The position numbers and the translations under genes were made by a program. A model generated the notes under the pieces. The model was not told the DNA's origin. It saw only the letters and a list, made by a program, of their open reading frames with translations, and ran no database searches. 64,000 nt of DNA, taken from JAEXNA01 sp037189585. Its GTDB lineage: Bacteria > Vulcanimicrobiota > Xenobia > Xenobiales > JADMJV01. The stretch spans positions 372,001 to 436,000 of the forward strand of contig JBBCJA010000011.1 of assembly GCA_037189585.1 (NCBI GenBank), in the 5' to 3' direction. Shown one piece after another: positions 1 through 7,702 of the stretch (positions within the stretch are counted from its first letter, which is position 1; every line of letters starts with the position of its first letter).

Positions 1-500
1 TCCATTCCCATGCCGCGGAAGTCGGTCGGTCTGGTGCGCGGTTTAAAGGCTCCCGCGCGCAACATCACCCGGTCACGAACGCCGAGGCGGTCCGCCATCT
101 CGGCGATTTTTCGGCCGGCGGTGAAAATCTGCTCCTCGGTCTGGACCGAGTCGGGGCCGATGATAAAAAGGCAGCGGCCGTCTCCGAACTTGCGGACATG
201 TCCGTCGGGACCTGGAATCTCGACCACGCGAGAGTCTCTCCGAGCCTGGTGCTTTTCGGACGAGGCGACCTTGCGTGCGATATTTTTGTAAGAGGAAGAG
301 ATTCGCCAAACACGCCCGACGCCAGCCAGCGTCGAGAGGTATTCTGCGTGAGCATGCAGCTCGCGTGGGTCGCCGATCACGTGAAGGGTGTCGACCGGTC
401 CACTACCCTGAATTCTTTCCAGGGTATTTCCGTATTCGGTGGCCATCTGGGCGATGATGGTGAAAGTTTCGGTGGCGTCTTTTTCAAGCTCGATGATCAT
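1..500 (-). CDS. aroF: DAHP synthase, type I-beta (partial, runs off left edge)
   Basis: The N-terminal 166 codons of a 3-deoxy-7-phosphoheptulonate synthase, the first step of the shikimate pathway (phosphoenolpyruvate plus erythrose 4-phosphate). The start is the ATG at 500 and the reading frame is open to the window edge. Residues 1-80 form the ferredoxin-like regulatory domain seen in Thermotoga-type enzymes. The barrel begins at about residue 110 with IIGPDSV and continues to LRAGAFKPRT at 147-156. Two positions are odd. The family has GPCSVE, where the Cys binds the catalytic metal, but here residue 117 is Asp. RGGA is RAGA and the following SPYSFQG is RPTDFRG. The family assignment is firm from order and spacing of motifs. 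Whether it is a normal DAHP synthase is uncertain because of these changes. It lies downstream of hppD, another aromatic-metabolism gene. Confidence 0.85.
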   Translation of the reverse strand, partial: MIIELEKDATETFTIIAQMATEYGNTLERIQGSGPVDTLHVIGDPRELHAHAEYLSTLAGVGRVWRISSSYKNIARKVASSEKHQARRDSRVVEIPGPDGHVRKFGDGRCLFIIGPDSVQTEEQIFTAGRKIAEMADRLGVRDRVMLRAGAFKPRTRPTDFRGMGM

Positions 501-540
501 AGAAGTAAACCGTCATTGACCGCGTTGGCGCGGGTGCGTT

Positions 541-1134
541 CTAGGTGGCCTTTCTGGAATGAAGGGTGAGAAGTTGACCCAGGGTTCGCTCCGCGTCGGC
601 GCGGCGCTTCCCCACATGGTCGTGGAGGCGATAAAAGTTGGGTCCGAGGTCCTCGAACAGGCTCTGCTTCTCCACCAGAACCAGCGCCAAGGGCTGGACT
701 CCGATCCCCTCCAGAAGTTGCTCCTCGTTAAGACTGATGTGATTTTGCAGCGACTCGAGAAGGTACTCGGCCCCTGATTTGATGCCGCTGGTATCTTGAC
801 TTGAGCGCTCTGCGGCCTGTTGAGCTGCCTGCTCGACCTTGGCCGGGTCAAGTTTGCGCATGTGAGCCAGGATTCTTAACTGAATGGAAAGTTGACGCAA
901 GAACAGGGCCTTCGCGTCTTGATTCTCATTTTTCTTGGGATCCCACAGCTCTAGTCCGGCTTCCACCACCAGGCAGAGTCGTTTGACCTCGGCGTGGAAC
1001 AGGATCTGATCGCTTCCGGCCTGCTCTCGAATGGCGCTTTCGATCTTGTTCCACAAGGTCAAAGCAGCGGCTTTGTCCTTATCGATGCCGACGGCGCCGG
1101 TGGTGGGCTGGAGCGGGTTTTGATAAAAGTGCAC
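541..1134 (-). CDS. Hypothetical helical protein, 197 aa
   Basis: I do not recognise a family. The product is 197 residues, strongly alpha-helical and rich in Gln, Glu, Leu and Ala, with no signal peptide or membrane segment, so it is probably cytosolic. It starts with GTG at 1134, preceded by AGGA about eight bases upstream, and begins only 11 bases after the thyA stop. It is therefore probably cotranscribed with thyA and ygfZ. Stretches such as residues 100-140 could form a coiled coil or helical bundle. Coding is supported by the absence of stops, consistent codon use and operon position, not by homology. Confidence 0.6.
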   Translation of the reverse strand: MHFYQNPLQPTTGAVGIDKDKAAALTLWNKIESAIREQAGSDQILFHAEVKRLCLVVEAGLELWDPKKNENQDAKALFLRQLSIQLRILAHMRKLDPAKVEQAAQQAAERSSQDTSGIKSGAEYLLESLQNHISLNEEQLLEGIGVQPLALVLVEKQSLFEDLGPNFYRLHDHVGKRRADAERTLGQLLTLHSRKAT

Positions 1135-1145
1135 TCTGAGGATCC

Positions 1146-1940
1146 TTATACCGAAATGGGAGCCCTCAGGGGAGGGTCCGGATGGTAGTCCAATAACTCG
1201 ATATGATTGGGTGCGAAGGCGTCGATCTCCTTGATATTGGGGTCAAGTCGTAGTGTGGGGAGAGGTTTGGGCGTTCTCTTGAGCTGTTCGTCCACCTGAT
1301 CAAGGTGGTTGGTGTAAACGTGGACGTCGCCAAAACTGTGCACGAAGTCACCCACCTCCAGATCACAAACCTGAGCCACCATGTGGGTCAAAAGCGAGTA
1401 GGAAGCGATGTTGAAGGGGACACCCAGGAACAGATCGGCGCTACGCTGGTAAAGTCCACACGAGAGTCTTCCGTCGGCTACATAGAACTGGAAAAGCGTG
1501 TGACAGGGGGGGAGCGCCATTTGAGGGATCTGGCCGACGTTCCAGGCCGAAACGATGTGGCGTCGTGAATCCGGATTGGTCTTCAAGGCTTGAACCAGCT
1601 CAGCGATCTGGTCGATCTCTTTCCCGTCGGGTGTCGGCCAGTGACGCCACTGCACGCCGTAGACCGGCCCAAGCTCGCCCTTGTCGTCGGCCCAGGCGTC
1701 CCAGATGGAGCAATCGTTCTCTTTGAGATAGGCGATGTTGCTCTCTCCGCGCAGAAACCAGAGCAGCTCGGTGACCACCGACTTGAAGAAAAGCTTTTTG
1801 GTGGTAACCGCTGGAAACCCCTGAGAAAGATTAAAGCGAAGTTGAGCTCCGAACTGGGAATAGGTCCCGGTGCCTGTTCGGTCTTCCTTGCGATGGCCGT
1901 TGTGGCGGATATCGGCCAGGAGTTTGAGATAGTTCTTCAT
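1146..1940 (-). CDS. thyA: Thymidylate synthase
   Basis: Converts dUMP to dTMP using 5,10-methylenetetrahydrofolate. At 264 residues it is the exact length of the short E. coli-type enzyme. Visible motifs in order: the RTGTGT phosphate-binding Arg near residue 21, DSRRHI at 124-129, the catalytic Cys146 in LPPCHTLFQ, QRSAD at 165-169, GVPFNIA at 173-179 and the nucleotide-binding HSFGDVHVYTNH at 201-212. The C-terminal RAPISV matches the usual end where the terminal carboxylate closes the site. The ATG directly abuts the ygfZ stop codon, so the two genes are almost certainly translated from one message. YgfZ is also folate-binding, a sensible partner. Confidence 0.98.
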   Translation of the reverse strand: MKNYLKLLADIRHNGHRKEDRTGTGTYSQFGAQLRFNLSQGFPAVTTKKLFFKSVVTELLWFLRGESNIAYLKENDCSIWDAWADDKGELGPVYGVQWRHWPTPDGKEIDQIAELVQALKTNPDSRRHIVSAWNVGQIPQMALPPCHTLFQFYVADGRLSCGLYQRSADLFLGVPFNIASYSLLTHMVAQVCDLEVGDFVHSFGDVHVYTNHLDQVDEQLKRTPKPLPTLRLDPNIKEIDAFAPNHIELLDYHPDPPLRAPISV

Positions 1941-2840
1941 TTAAGATTCTCCGCTGGGTAGCTCCAGCTGGCGAGGGATGACGGTCAGGGTGACCTCTCC
2001 ATCGGAGCTACTCAGTCGCGCTCCGTCGTCGCCTATTTCTCGGCGCACATAGAGAAGACCTCGAGAACCTCCGTCCGGTTGAGAAACGCTGGTGGTGACG
2101 CGGGCCATCTCTTTGCCTTCCAGGGTCAAAGTCCACTCGTCAGGCACTTGCGACGAGGATTCAAAGGCTCGTAAGAAGCGCTGTAGGCGGCCACGATGCA
2201 GAACTCTCGCCACGATCTCCTGACCAGGGTAGCAGCCCTTGCTCTCGGAGAAGTCGCCTTGTTGGGCTACCTCCAGAAAGAGTGTCTCGTCGGTGTAGTC
2301 TTTCCCGTAACGCGGACGTCCGGTCACAAGACGCAGATTCTCGATATCGTTTTCGCTGAGCGGCTGGCCGAAACTCCGCAGTTTGTCTAGGAAGGCCTCG
2401 CGGGCCCCGGCCTCCACAAAAAACCAGACCGATTCCTGGCCGTACCGGGGGTCCGGTTGGGCAGCGTAGGCCGAAAGCGGCGCCAACTCCTCGATGGTCG
2501 AAGTCTCGGCCAGAACCACGAAGAGACATCCTTCGGCCTCGGTCAGGTGGATTTTTTCACCAAAGTGGTAGCGGTCGATGTTCTCCTTGGCGGCCTCTTT
2601 TTGAGCCTTGGGCACAAAAAGCGACAGGCTCTCCTCCTCGGCGCCGACCCAAAATTCAGCTAGAACCTTCGCGTTGACCGAGAGAAAGAAGCTATGGAGT
2701 AAGGGCTCACCGGCTTTAGGGACGCGATTGGTGGTGAGGCGGTGGAAGAAGTCCACGCGATCGGAGCCTGTGACCTTGAGCAGACTCCACTCGGTGTCCT
2801 CGAACCAGCGTACGACGTGCCCGAGAGGTACGGTACTCAA
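1941..2840 (-). CDS. ygfZ: YgfZ/GcvT-family folate-binding protein
   Basis: A 299-residue member of the YgfZ (bacterial Iba57/CAF17-like) family, which binds folate and helps maintain certain iron-sulfur enzymes. The diagnostic motif KGCYPGQE is at residues 201-208, including the conserved Cys203, followed by IVARVLHRGR. The N-terminal segment with VTGSDRVDFFHRLTTN matches the aminomethyltransferase-like fold. The start chosen is a TTG at 2840, five bases after the pgi stop; there is no suitable ATG nearby and the alignment to the family begins here. It is followed without a gap by thyA, placing two folate-linked genes in one transcription unit. Confidence 0.93.
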   Translation of the reverse strand: MSTVPLGHVVRWFEDTEWSLLKVTGSDRVDFFHRLTTNRVPKAGEPLLHSFFLSVNAKVLAEFWVGAEEESLSLFVPKAQKEAAKENIDRYHFGEKIHLTEAEGCLFVVLAETSTIEELAPLSAYAAQPDPRYGQESVWFFVEAGAREAFLDKLRSFGQPLSENDIENLRLVTGRPRYGKDYTDETLFLEVAQQGDFSESKGCYPGQEIVARVLHRGRLQRFLRAFESSSQVPDEWTLTLEGKEMARVTTSVSQPDGGSRGLLYVRREIGDDGARLSSSDGEVTLTVIPRQLELPSGES

Positions 2841-2845
2841 ATCTT

Positions 2846-4453
2846 CTAAGCCTTGAGCGCGCGAAAGGTTGAATTCACGCCGCGCCCTTCCCGTTTGATA
2901 CGCCCTGTCTGAGCCAGATGCCGGCAGAGATAAAAAACCAGCGGCTCCTGGTCGTCGGCCCGTACCGCGGCGGCGAGCTCGGAGATGGAGAGCGAGCCTT
3001 GAGCCCTCTCCAACTGGTGCTGGATCAGTTTCTGCAGCTCCAAAGAGCTGGTGGCGGCCTTTTTTCCAGCCTCCACGCCGGGCTGATGGTAGGCGTTGAT
3101 GTTGATGAGCTCCGCGTAGATGCCGACCGCGCGCTCGAAAAGCGCGATCAAGGCCGACACGTGGTAAGCCGTAACGTCGGCGATGGTCAAGGTCAGGCTG
3201 GGGCGGCCTTCCTCGGCCAGGGCGCTCCGGGTGCCCAGGAAAAAGGCGTTCAAGAAATCCTCGGTATAGATCCCTTCCTCGATCTCCACGGAGGAGCCAC
3301 GGCGCGCCTTGTCCACCGCGATGAAGGTGACGAAGAAGTTACGCAGTCCGTCGCGCAGCTGTTGGACGTAAGCGTGCTGGTCGGTGGAGCCTTTGTTGCC
3401 GTAGACGGCGATGCCCGACTCCACCCGGTTGCCGTCCCGGTCGTGGGACTTGCCCAGGCTCTCCATCACCAACTGTTGCAGATAGCGGCTGAAAAGATCC
3501 AGGCGATCCTTGTAGGGGAGGACGACCATGTCTTTGGTCCCTTTGCCTTCGCCGATGTGATACCAAGCGGCGGCTAGAAGGGTGGCTGGGTTGCGCAGCG
3601 GTTCGAGGTCGCGAGTGACCAGGTCCATGTCGTGGGCGCCCCGCAGGAAATCGCGAATGTTGACGCCTCCCAGGGCGGCCGGAAGTAGTCCAACGGCGGA
3701 GGTGACGGAGGTACGGCCTCCCACCCAGTCCTCCATGGGGAAGATCTCCAGCCACTCGCCTTGCTCGGCGGTCTTATAAAGTTTGCTATCGTCACCCGTG
3801 ATGGCCACGGCGTGGCTACCAAAGTGACGGCCCAGCGCGACGTAGGCGTTCTCCACTTCTAGCATGCCGTTGAGCGTCTCTGGAGTGCCGCCCGACTTGG
3901 AGGTGACCAGGATTAGGCTGGTGGCCAGAGTATCGGGCCCCAGCATGTCCAGCAAGGTCTCGATGCCGTCAGGATCGGTGTTGTCGAGAAAAAAGACGTC
4001 CATCGGCTGGCGGCTGTGGGCCAGAGCCTTCTCCACCAGTTGGGGACCCAGGGCGGAACCACCGATGCCGATGGAGATGACCGTGTCGAAGCGGTGCCCC
4101 TCGGGCGTGGTGATCTTACCGCTGTGGATGTCGGAGGCGAACTGCTCGATGCGGTTGACGGTCTGCTCGATCCTGTCCGTTAGGTCGGGGGAGGGGGCCA
4201 GGTGCGGAGCGCGCAGCCAGTAGTGGCCCACCATTCTCTTCTCGTCGGGATTCGCGATGGCGCCTTTCTCCAGGGCGTCCATGGCCTCGATGGCCCTGGA
4301 GAGCGGCCCGGACAGCGAATCCAGGATCGATTCGGTGACGCCGGAGGCGGATAGGTCTAGAGTGAATCCGACTTCGGGATATTCGTGATAGAGCTGACTG
4401 AAGGCAGCCCAGTCCGGGGTCAGATTGATGGCGGCGGGAAGGGTGGTGCTCAC
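2846..4453 (-). CDS. pgi: Glucose-6-phosphate isomerase
   Basis: Interconverts glucose 6-phosphate and fructose 6-phosphate in the cytosol. At 535 residues it is longer than the compact bacterial form. Substrate-binding motifs GIGGSALGP (129-137) and SKSGGTPET (185-193) are intact, as is GRTSVTSAVGLLP (246-258). The catalytic residues can be placed: Glu331 in ESLGK, His360 in GSTDQH and Lys464 in GVEAGKK. After the catalytic domain there is an extra segment of about 65 residues (roughly 475-535, SISELAAAVRADDQEPL and onward) that looks like a small winged-helix fold. Similar C-terminal tails occur on cyanobacterial-type enzymes. It lies in the prs-pgi-ygfZ-thyA run. Confidence 0.97.
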   Translation of the reverse strand: MSTTLPAAINLTPDWAAFSQLYHEYPEVGFTLDLSASGVTESILDSLSGPLSRAIEAMDALEKGAIANPDEKRMVGHYWLRAPHLAPSPDLTDRIEQTVNRIEQFASDIHSGKITTPEGHRFDTVISIGIGGSALGPQLVEKALAHSRQPMDVFFLDNTDPDGIETLLDMLGPDTLATSLILVTSKSGGTPETLNGMLEVENAYVALGRHFGSHAVAITGDDSKLYKTAEQGEWLEIFPMEDWVGGRTSVTSAVGLLPAALGGVNIRDFLRGAHDMDLVTRDLEPLRNPATLLAAAWYHIGEGKGTKDMVVLPYKDRLDLFSRYLQQLVMESLGKSHDRDGNRVESGIAVYGNKGSTDQHAYVQQLRDGLRNFFVTFIAVDKARRGSSVEIEEGIYTEDFLNAFFLGTRSALAEEGRPSLTLTIADVTAYHVSALIALFERAVGIYAELININAYHQPGVEAGKKAATSSLELQKLIQHQLERAQGSLSISELAAAVRADDQEPLVFYLCRHLAQTGRIKREGRGVNSTFRALKA

Positions 4454-4478
4454 GATGGTGCCCTCTCTTTGGTTTGGG

Positions 4479-5459
4479 TTAGCTGAACAGCTTGGAAACG
4501 GAGAGATGGAAATAGTTACGCCGGATGGCCTCTCCTAACAGGGGAGCGACGGAAAGAACGGTGATCTTGCCCTGTTTGGCTTCGGCCGGGATGGGCACGG
4601 TGTCGGTCACGATCACCTCCTCGATGGAAGAAGCCTCGATGGCCTCGATGGCATCGCCCGCGAACAGGCCGTGGGTGGTGGCCGCGAAGACCCGGGCGGC
4701 GCCTTTGTCTTTGAGCATCTCCACAGCTTTTAAGAGGGTGCCTCCGGTAGAGATGATGTCGTCGACGATGAGCGCCGTCTTGCCTTCGATCTCTCCCACG
4801 AAGTCCATCAGCTCCACGGCCTCGGGGCGAGGCCGCCGTTTGAAGATGATGGCCAGTCCGCAACCCAGGCGCTCTGCGAACATGCGAGCTCGGCTCACGC
4901 CGCCGGCGTCCGGACTGACCACGACTAGATCCTCTTTAGGGATGCCTTTGTGGCGAAAGTACTCCACCACGATAGGCATGGCGATCAGGTTATCCACCGG
5001 AATGTCGAAAAAGCCCTGGATGGCGGCGGCGTGAAGGTCTACGGTGATGACCCGGTCGGCTCCCGCCACGGTGATCAAATTGGCCACCAGTTTGGCCGTG
5101 ATCGGCTCGCGACCGGTGGTCTTTTTCTCCTGGCGGGAGTAGCCGTAGTAGGGCACGATCACCGTGATCGACTTGGCCGAAGAGCGGGTTAGAGCATCGC
5201 ACAGGATCAGGAGCTCCATCAACGAGTCGTTGACGTTGCCGCATGTCGGCTGCACCACGAAGACCTCGGCTCCCCGGACATTCTCGTCGATCTGAACGCG
5301 GGTCTCGCCGTTGGAGAAATTCTTCACCAAGGCGTTACCGAGCGGAACCTCCAGATAGGAGGCGATGGCCGCCGCGAGTTGGGGATTGGAGTTTCCGGTG
5401 AAGACCACCAGATTCTCTCCCTCTAAAGTGGGGACTTCTTGAGACTCCAGGACCAACAT
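4479..5459 (-). CDS. prs: Ribose-phosphate pyrophosphokinase
   Basis: Makes PRPP from ribose 5-phosphate and ATP for nucleotide, His and Trp synthesis. The frame is open further upstream, but the ATG at 5459 is chosen because it gives the normal length (326 aa), has GGAG eight bases before it, and avoids overlap with hppD. Motifs: FSNGET at 48-53, RQEKK at 109-113, the VDLHAAAIQGFF stretch near 140-151 and the PRPP-binding loop VDDIISTGGT at 232-241. All are canonical for class I enzymes. It sits 14 bases downstream of hppD and upstream of pgi. Confidence 0.98.
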   Translation of the reverse strand: MLVLESQEVPTLEGENLVVFTGNSNPQLAAAIASYLEVPLGNALVKNFSNGETRVQIDENVRGAEVFVVQPTCGNVNDSLMELLILCDALTRSSAKSITVIVPYYGYSRQEKKTTGREPITAKLVANLITVAGADRVITVDLHAAAIQGFFDIPVDNLIAMPIVVEYFRHKGIPKEDLVVVSPDAGGVSRARMFAERLGCGLAIIFKRRPRPEAVELMDFVGEIEGKTALIVDDIISTGGTLLKAVEMLKDKGAARVFAATTHGLFAGDAIEAIEASSIEEVIVTDTVPIPAEAKQGKITVLSVAPLLGEAIRRNYFHLSVSKLFS

Positions 5460-5473
5460 CGGCGGCGCTCCTT

Positions 5474-6595
5474 CTACAGATTCCCTCGTCGGGCTTGCTC
5501 GCGCTCGATGGCTTCGAACAGGGCCTTGAAGTTGCCTGCGCCAAAACCTCGACATCCGCGACGCTGAATGACCTCAAAAAAGACGGTGGGACGGTCTTGG
5601 ATGGGCCGGGTGAAAATCTGCAACAGATATCCTTCGTCATCTCGGTCCACCAAAATCCCGAGACGCTGGAGATCGGCGATGTTCTCTTTAATGGCGCCGA
5701 TCCGCTCGTCCAAGTTTTCGTAGTAGGCAGGCGGGATGGTGAGAAACTCAAGTCCGTTGGCCTTGAGTTTGTCCACGGTGGCGATGATGTCGCCGGTGAT
5801 CAGAGCCAGATGCTGCACCCCGGGGCCTTCGTAAAAGTCGAGGTACTCTTCGATCTGCGACTTTTTCTTGCCGGCGGCCGGCTCGTTGATGGGGAATTTG
5901 ATCTTGCCCGTGCCGTTTTGCATCACCTTCGACATCAGAGCCGAGTAGTCGGTGGAGATAGCCTCGTCGTCGAAGTGGATAAGTTGGGAGAATCCCATGG
6001 TGTGGGCGTAAAACTTCACCCACTCGTTCATCTTGCCCAACTCCACGTTGCCCACCACGTGGTCGATCGCCTGAAGTCCGGCGTCGCCGTTGATCGGCTT
6101 TTCCTCGCGAGCCTCAAATCCCGGAAGGAAGGTACCGGCATAGGCGTGGCGCTCCACGAAGGTGTGGACGGTCTCGCCGTAGGTGGCGATACTGGCGGTT
6201 TTGACCGTGCCGTGCTCGTCACTGTGGACCTCGAGGTCCTTAACCTTCACGGCGCCTCTTTTGACGGTCTCTTCCAAACTCTTGGCGGCGTCATCGACTT
6301 CCAGAGCCAGTACCTTCACCCCGTCACCGTGCTTACGCACGTGCTGGGAGATAGGGTGGGAGCTATTCATCGCTCCGGTCAAAACCACGTTGATGTGGCC
6401 TTGCTGTAAAAGGTAGGAGGCGGATTCGCGATGTCCGGTTTCAGGTCCGCGGTACCCCTTGATGGTGAATCCGAGGACGTTGCGGTAGAACTGGGCGCTC
6501 TGGCGAGCATTGCCCACGTAGAATTCCACGTGGTCCATACGCTTGAGGGGGAGAAAATCTTCGACTTCAGTGGGAGTCTTGGTTTCTGTCTGCAT
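5474..6595 (-). CDS. hppD: 4-hydroxyphenylpyruvate dioxygenase
   Basis: Converts 4-hydroxyphenylpyruvate to homogentisate in tyrosine breakdown or as the entry to tocopherol or pyomelanin-type products. The product is 373 residues with the two-barrel vicinal-oxygen-chelate layout. The three iron ligands are readable: His179 in IDHVVGNV, His262 in GVQHLAL and Glu341 in VFFEVIQRRG. The C-terminal gate region GFGAGNFKALFEAIE is present and typical. No homogentisate dioxygenase or fumarylacetoacetase is in the window, so the fate of homogentisate cannot be told here. It is the first gene of the minus-strand housekeeping run. Confidence 0.97.
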   Translation of the reverse strand: MQTETKTPTEVEDFLPLKRMDHVEFYVGNARQSAQFYRNVLGFTIKGYRGPETGHRESASYLLQQGHINVVLTGAMNSSHPISQHVRKHGDGVKVLALEVDDAAKSLEETVKRGAVKVKDLEVHSDEHGTVKTASIATYGETVHTFVERHAYAGTFLPGFEAREEKPINGDAGLQAIDHVVGNVELGKMNEWVKFYAHTMGFSQLIHFDDEAISTDYSALMSKVMQNGTGKIKFPINEPAAGKKKSQIEEYLDFYEGPGVQHLALITGDIIATVDKLKANGLEFLTIPPAYYENLDERIGAIKENIADLQRLGILVDRDDEGYLLQIFTRPIQDRPTVFFEVIQRRGCRGFGAGNFKALFEAIEREQARRGNL

Positions 6596-6718
6596 AAAAC
6601 CTCACGCTGTGGCTAGATTCGGCAGGTGCCTTTGCGGGGGAAGAGCCATGTCCTGCCGTTATCTGAGCCAACTCCGGTGTAACTTTTAGGTTGCTGGAAG
6701 AGCCGTGGGTTTCAAAGT

Positions 6719-6746
6719 TTGGGTTCTAGTCGAGAAGGTATAGTAT
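6719..6746 (+). promoter_or_regulatory. Possible sigma-70-type promoter
   Basis: TTGGGT (6719-6724) and TAGTAT (6741-6746) are separated by 16 bases, just upstream of the ATG at 6753. If used, transcription would begin at or within a few bases of the start codon, making the message nearly leaderless. No Shine-Dalgarno sequence is visible there, which agrees with that reading. This is inference from spacing only. Confidence 0.3.
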
Positions 6747-6752
6747 ACTCCT

Positions 6753-7301
6753 ATGCTGGACATTGTGCGGGGATTTGTACCCTGGATTCTCTATTTCGTC
6801 TTTTCCGACCCCGAGAAAGCCAGGTTGGGCGCGGGACTGGCCCTGGGAGCTCTGGTTGTGCTGAACTGGCGCGGTTTGGTGGGGAAGAAGATCTTAGATT
6901 GGATCACGCTGGTCTTTTTTCTCGCCTTGGTCGGGGCTCTCTCTTTTGGAAACGCTGAGCTGGTGGCGAAGTATGCCTTCGTGGCGGCTGGACTAACCTT
7001 AAGCCTGACCGCTCTTGGTTCGGTGGCGTTAGGGACACCTTTCACCCTTCAGTACGCCCGCGAGAGCGTGCCCGAGGAACATCAGAGCTCTCCCATCTTC
7101 TGGACCATCAACAAAGTGATCTCGAGCTTTTGGGGGATCATCTTCCTGCTTCAGTCGGTCTTCGCGCTTTTGTATCTCGACCACATCGGTAGCGCCACTT
7201 TGATGAACGAAATCCTACCCAACGTGCTGACGGTTGCCGCGGTCATCTTCACCGCTCGCTTTCCAGAATGGTACATGTCGCGTATGAATAAAGGCCGGTA
7301 G
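6753..7301 (+). CDS. Integral membrane protein, 182 aa
   Basis: A small polytopic inner-membrane protein of unknown function. Hydrophobic segments can be placed at about residues 5-18, 23-40, 47-63, 70-95, 118-143 and 150-170, so five or six membrane passes. The stretch PFTLQYARESVPEEH near residue 90-105 is a polar loop between membrane segments that is probably the functional motif. The gene is monocistronic and divergent from hppD, with 157 bases between the two starts. It carries no enzyme motif that I can name. Confidence 0.7.
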   Translation: MLDIVRGFVPWILYFVFSDPEKARLGAGLALGALVVLNWRGLVGKKILDWITLVFFLALVGALSFGNAELVAKYAFVAAGLTLSLTALGSVALGTPFTLQYARESVPEEHQSSPIFWTINKVISSFWGIIFLLQSVFALLYLDHIGSATLMNEILPNVLTVAAVIFTARFPEWYMSRMNKGR

Positions 7302-7702
7302 GGACTATTCGGAGGCTTGAGGCCACCTCTCAGGACTGCCCTTCGACCAACCGATTAGCCACCACGATGAGCTTCGCTATTATTGGGACGCCACCGAGGC
7401 GTAGTTTCGCCGCTGAACAGTCCGGTCAGCACAAAATGATCCGCTTCCCGTGGAATCACCACTTTAGAGGTCTTCCTTGCGTGAGTTCTTGACGACATCG
7501 GTCTTACTGGTGATTACCTGTGGCAAAGGAGAAGGGCTGAGGAAGGGCGGTTCCGGCCTCTACACCTGAAGGGAAAAAGTTAGCGTACAATTTTTGACAA
7601 ATTCTTTGGCGACCCGCTTTCGAGGAGCAGATTTTCACAAATCGGTAACATCGAAGAGAAGAAATAGGATGTTTGGTGAGGTCGAGAGATTAGTCTTCTC
7701 CT
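7302..7702. other. 400-base gap, little coding content
   Basis: No convincing gene in this interval apart from a possible 47-codon frame on the minus strand (7355-7498). No strong terminator or RNA gene was recognised. Confidence 0.5.
7355..7498 (-). CDS. Possible small ORF or gene fragment, 47 aa
   Basis: An ATG-initiated frame of 47 codons (starts MSSRTHARKTS, contains VVIPREADHFVLTGLF). The amino-acid composition looks protein-like, with a basic N-terminus and a plausible beta-strand segment, but there is no ribosome-binding site and the family is unknown. It could equally be the leftover end of a lost gene, which would match the other remnants nearby. Confidence 0.25.
   Translation of the reverse strand: MSSRTHARKTSKVVIPREADHFVLTGLFSGETTPRWRPNNSEAHRGG

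Noticed and set aside
5495..6409. 304-codon plus-strand frame opposite hppD
   Set aside because: hppD has all metal ligands on the other strand; the plus frame is antisense.
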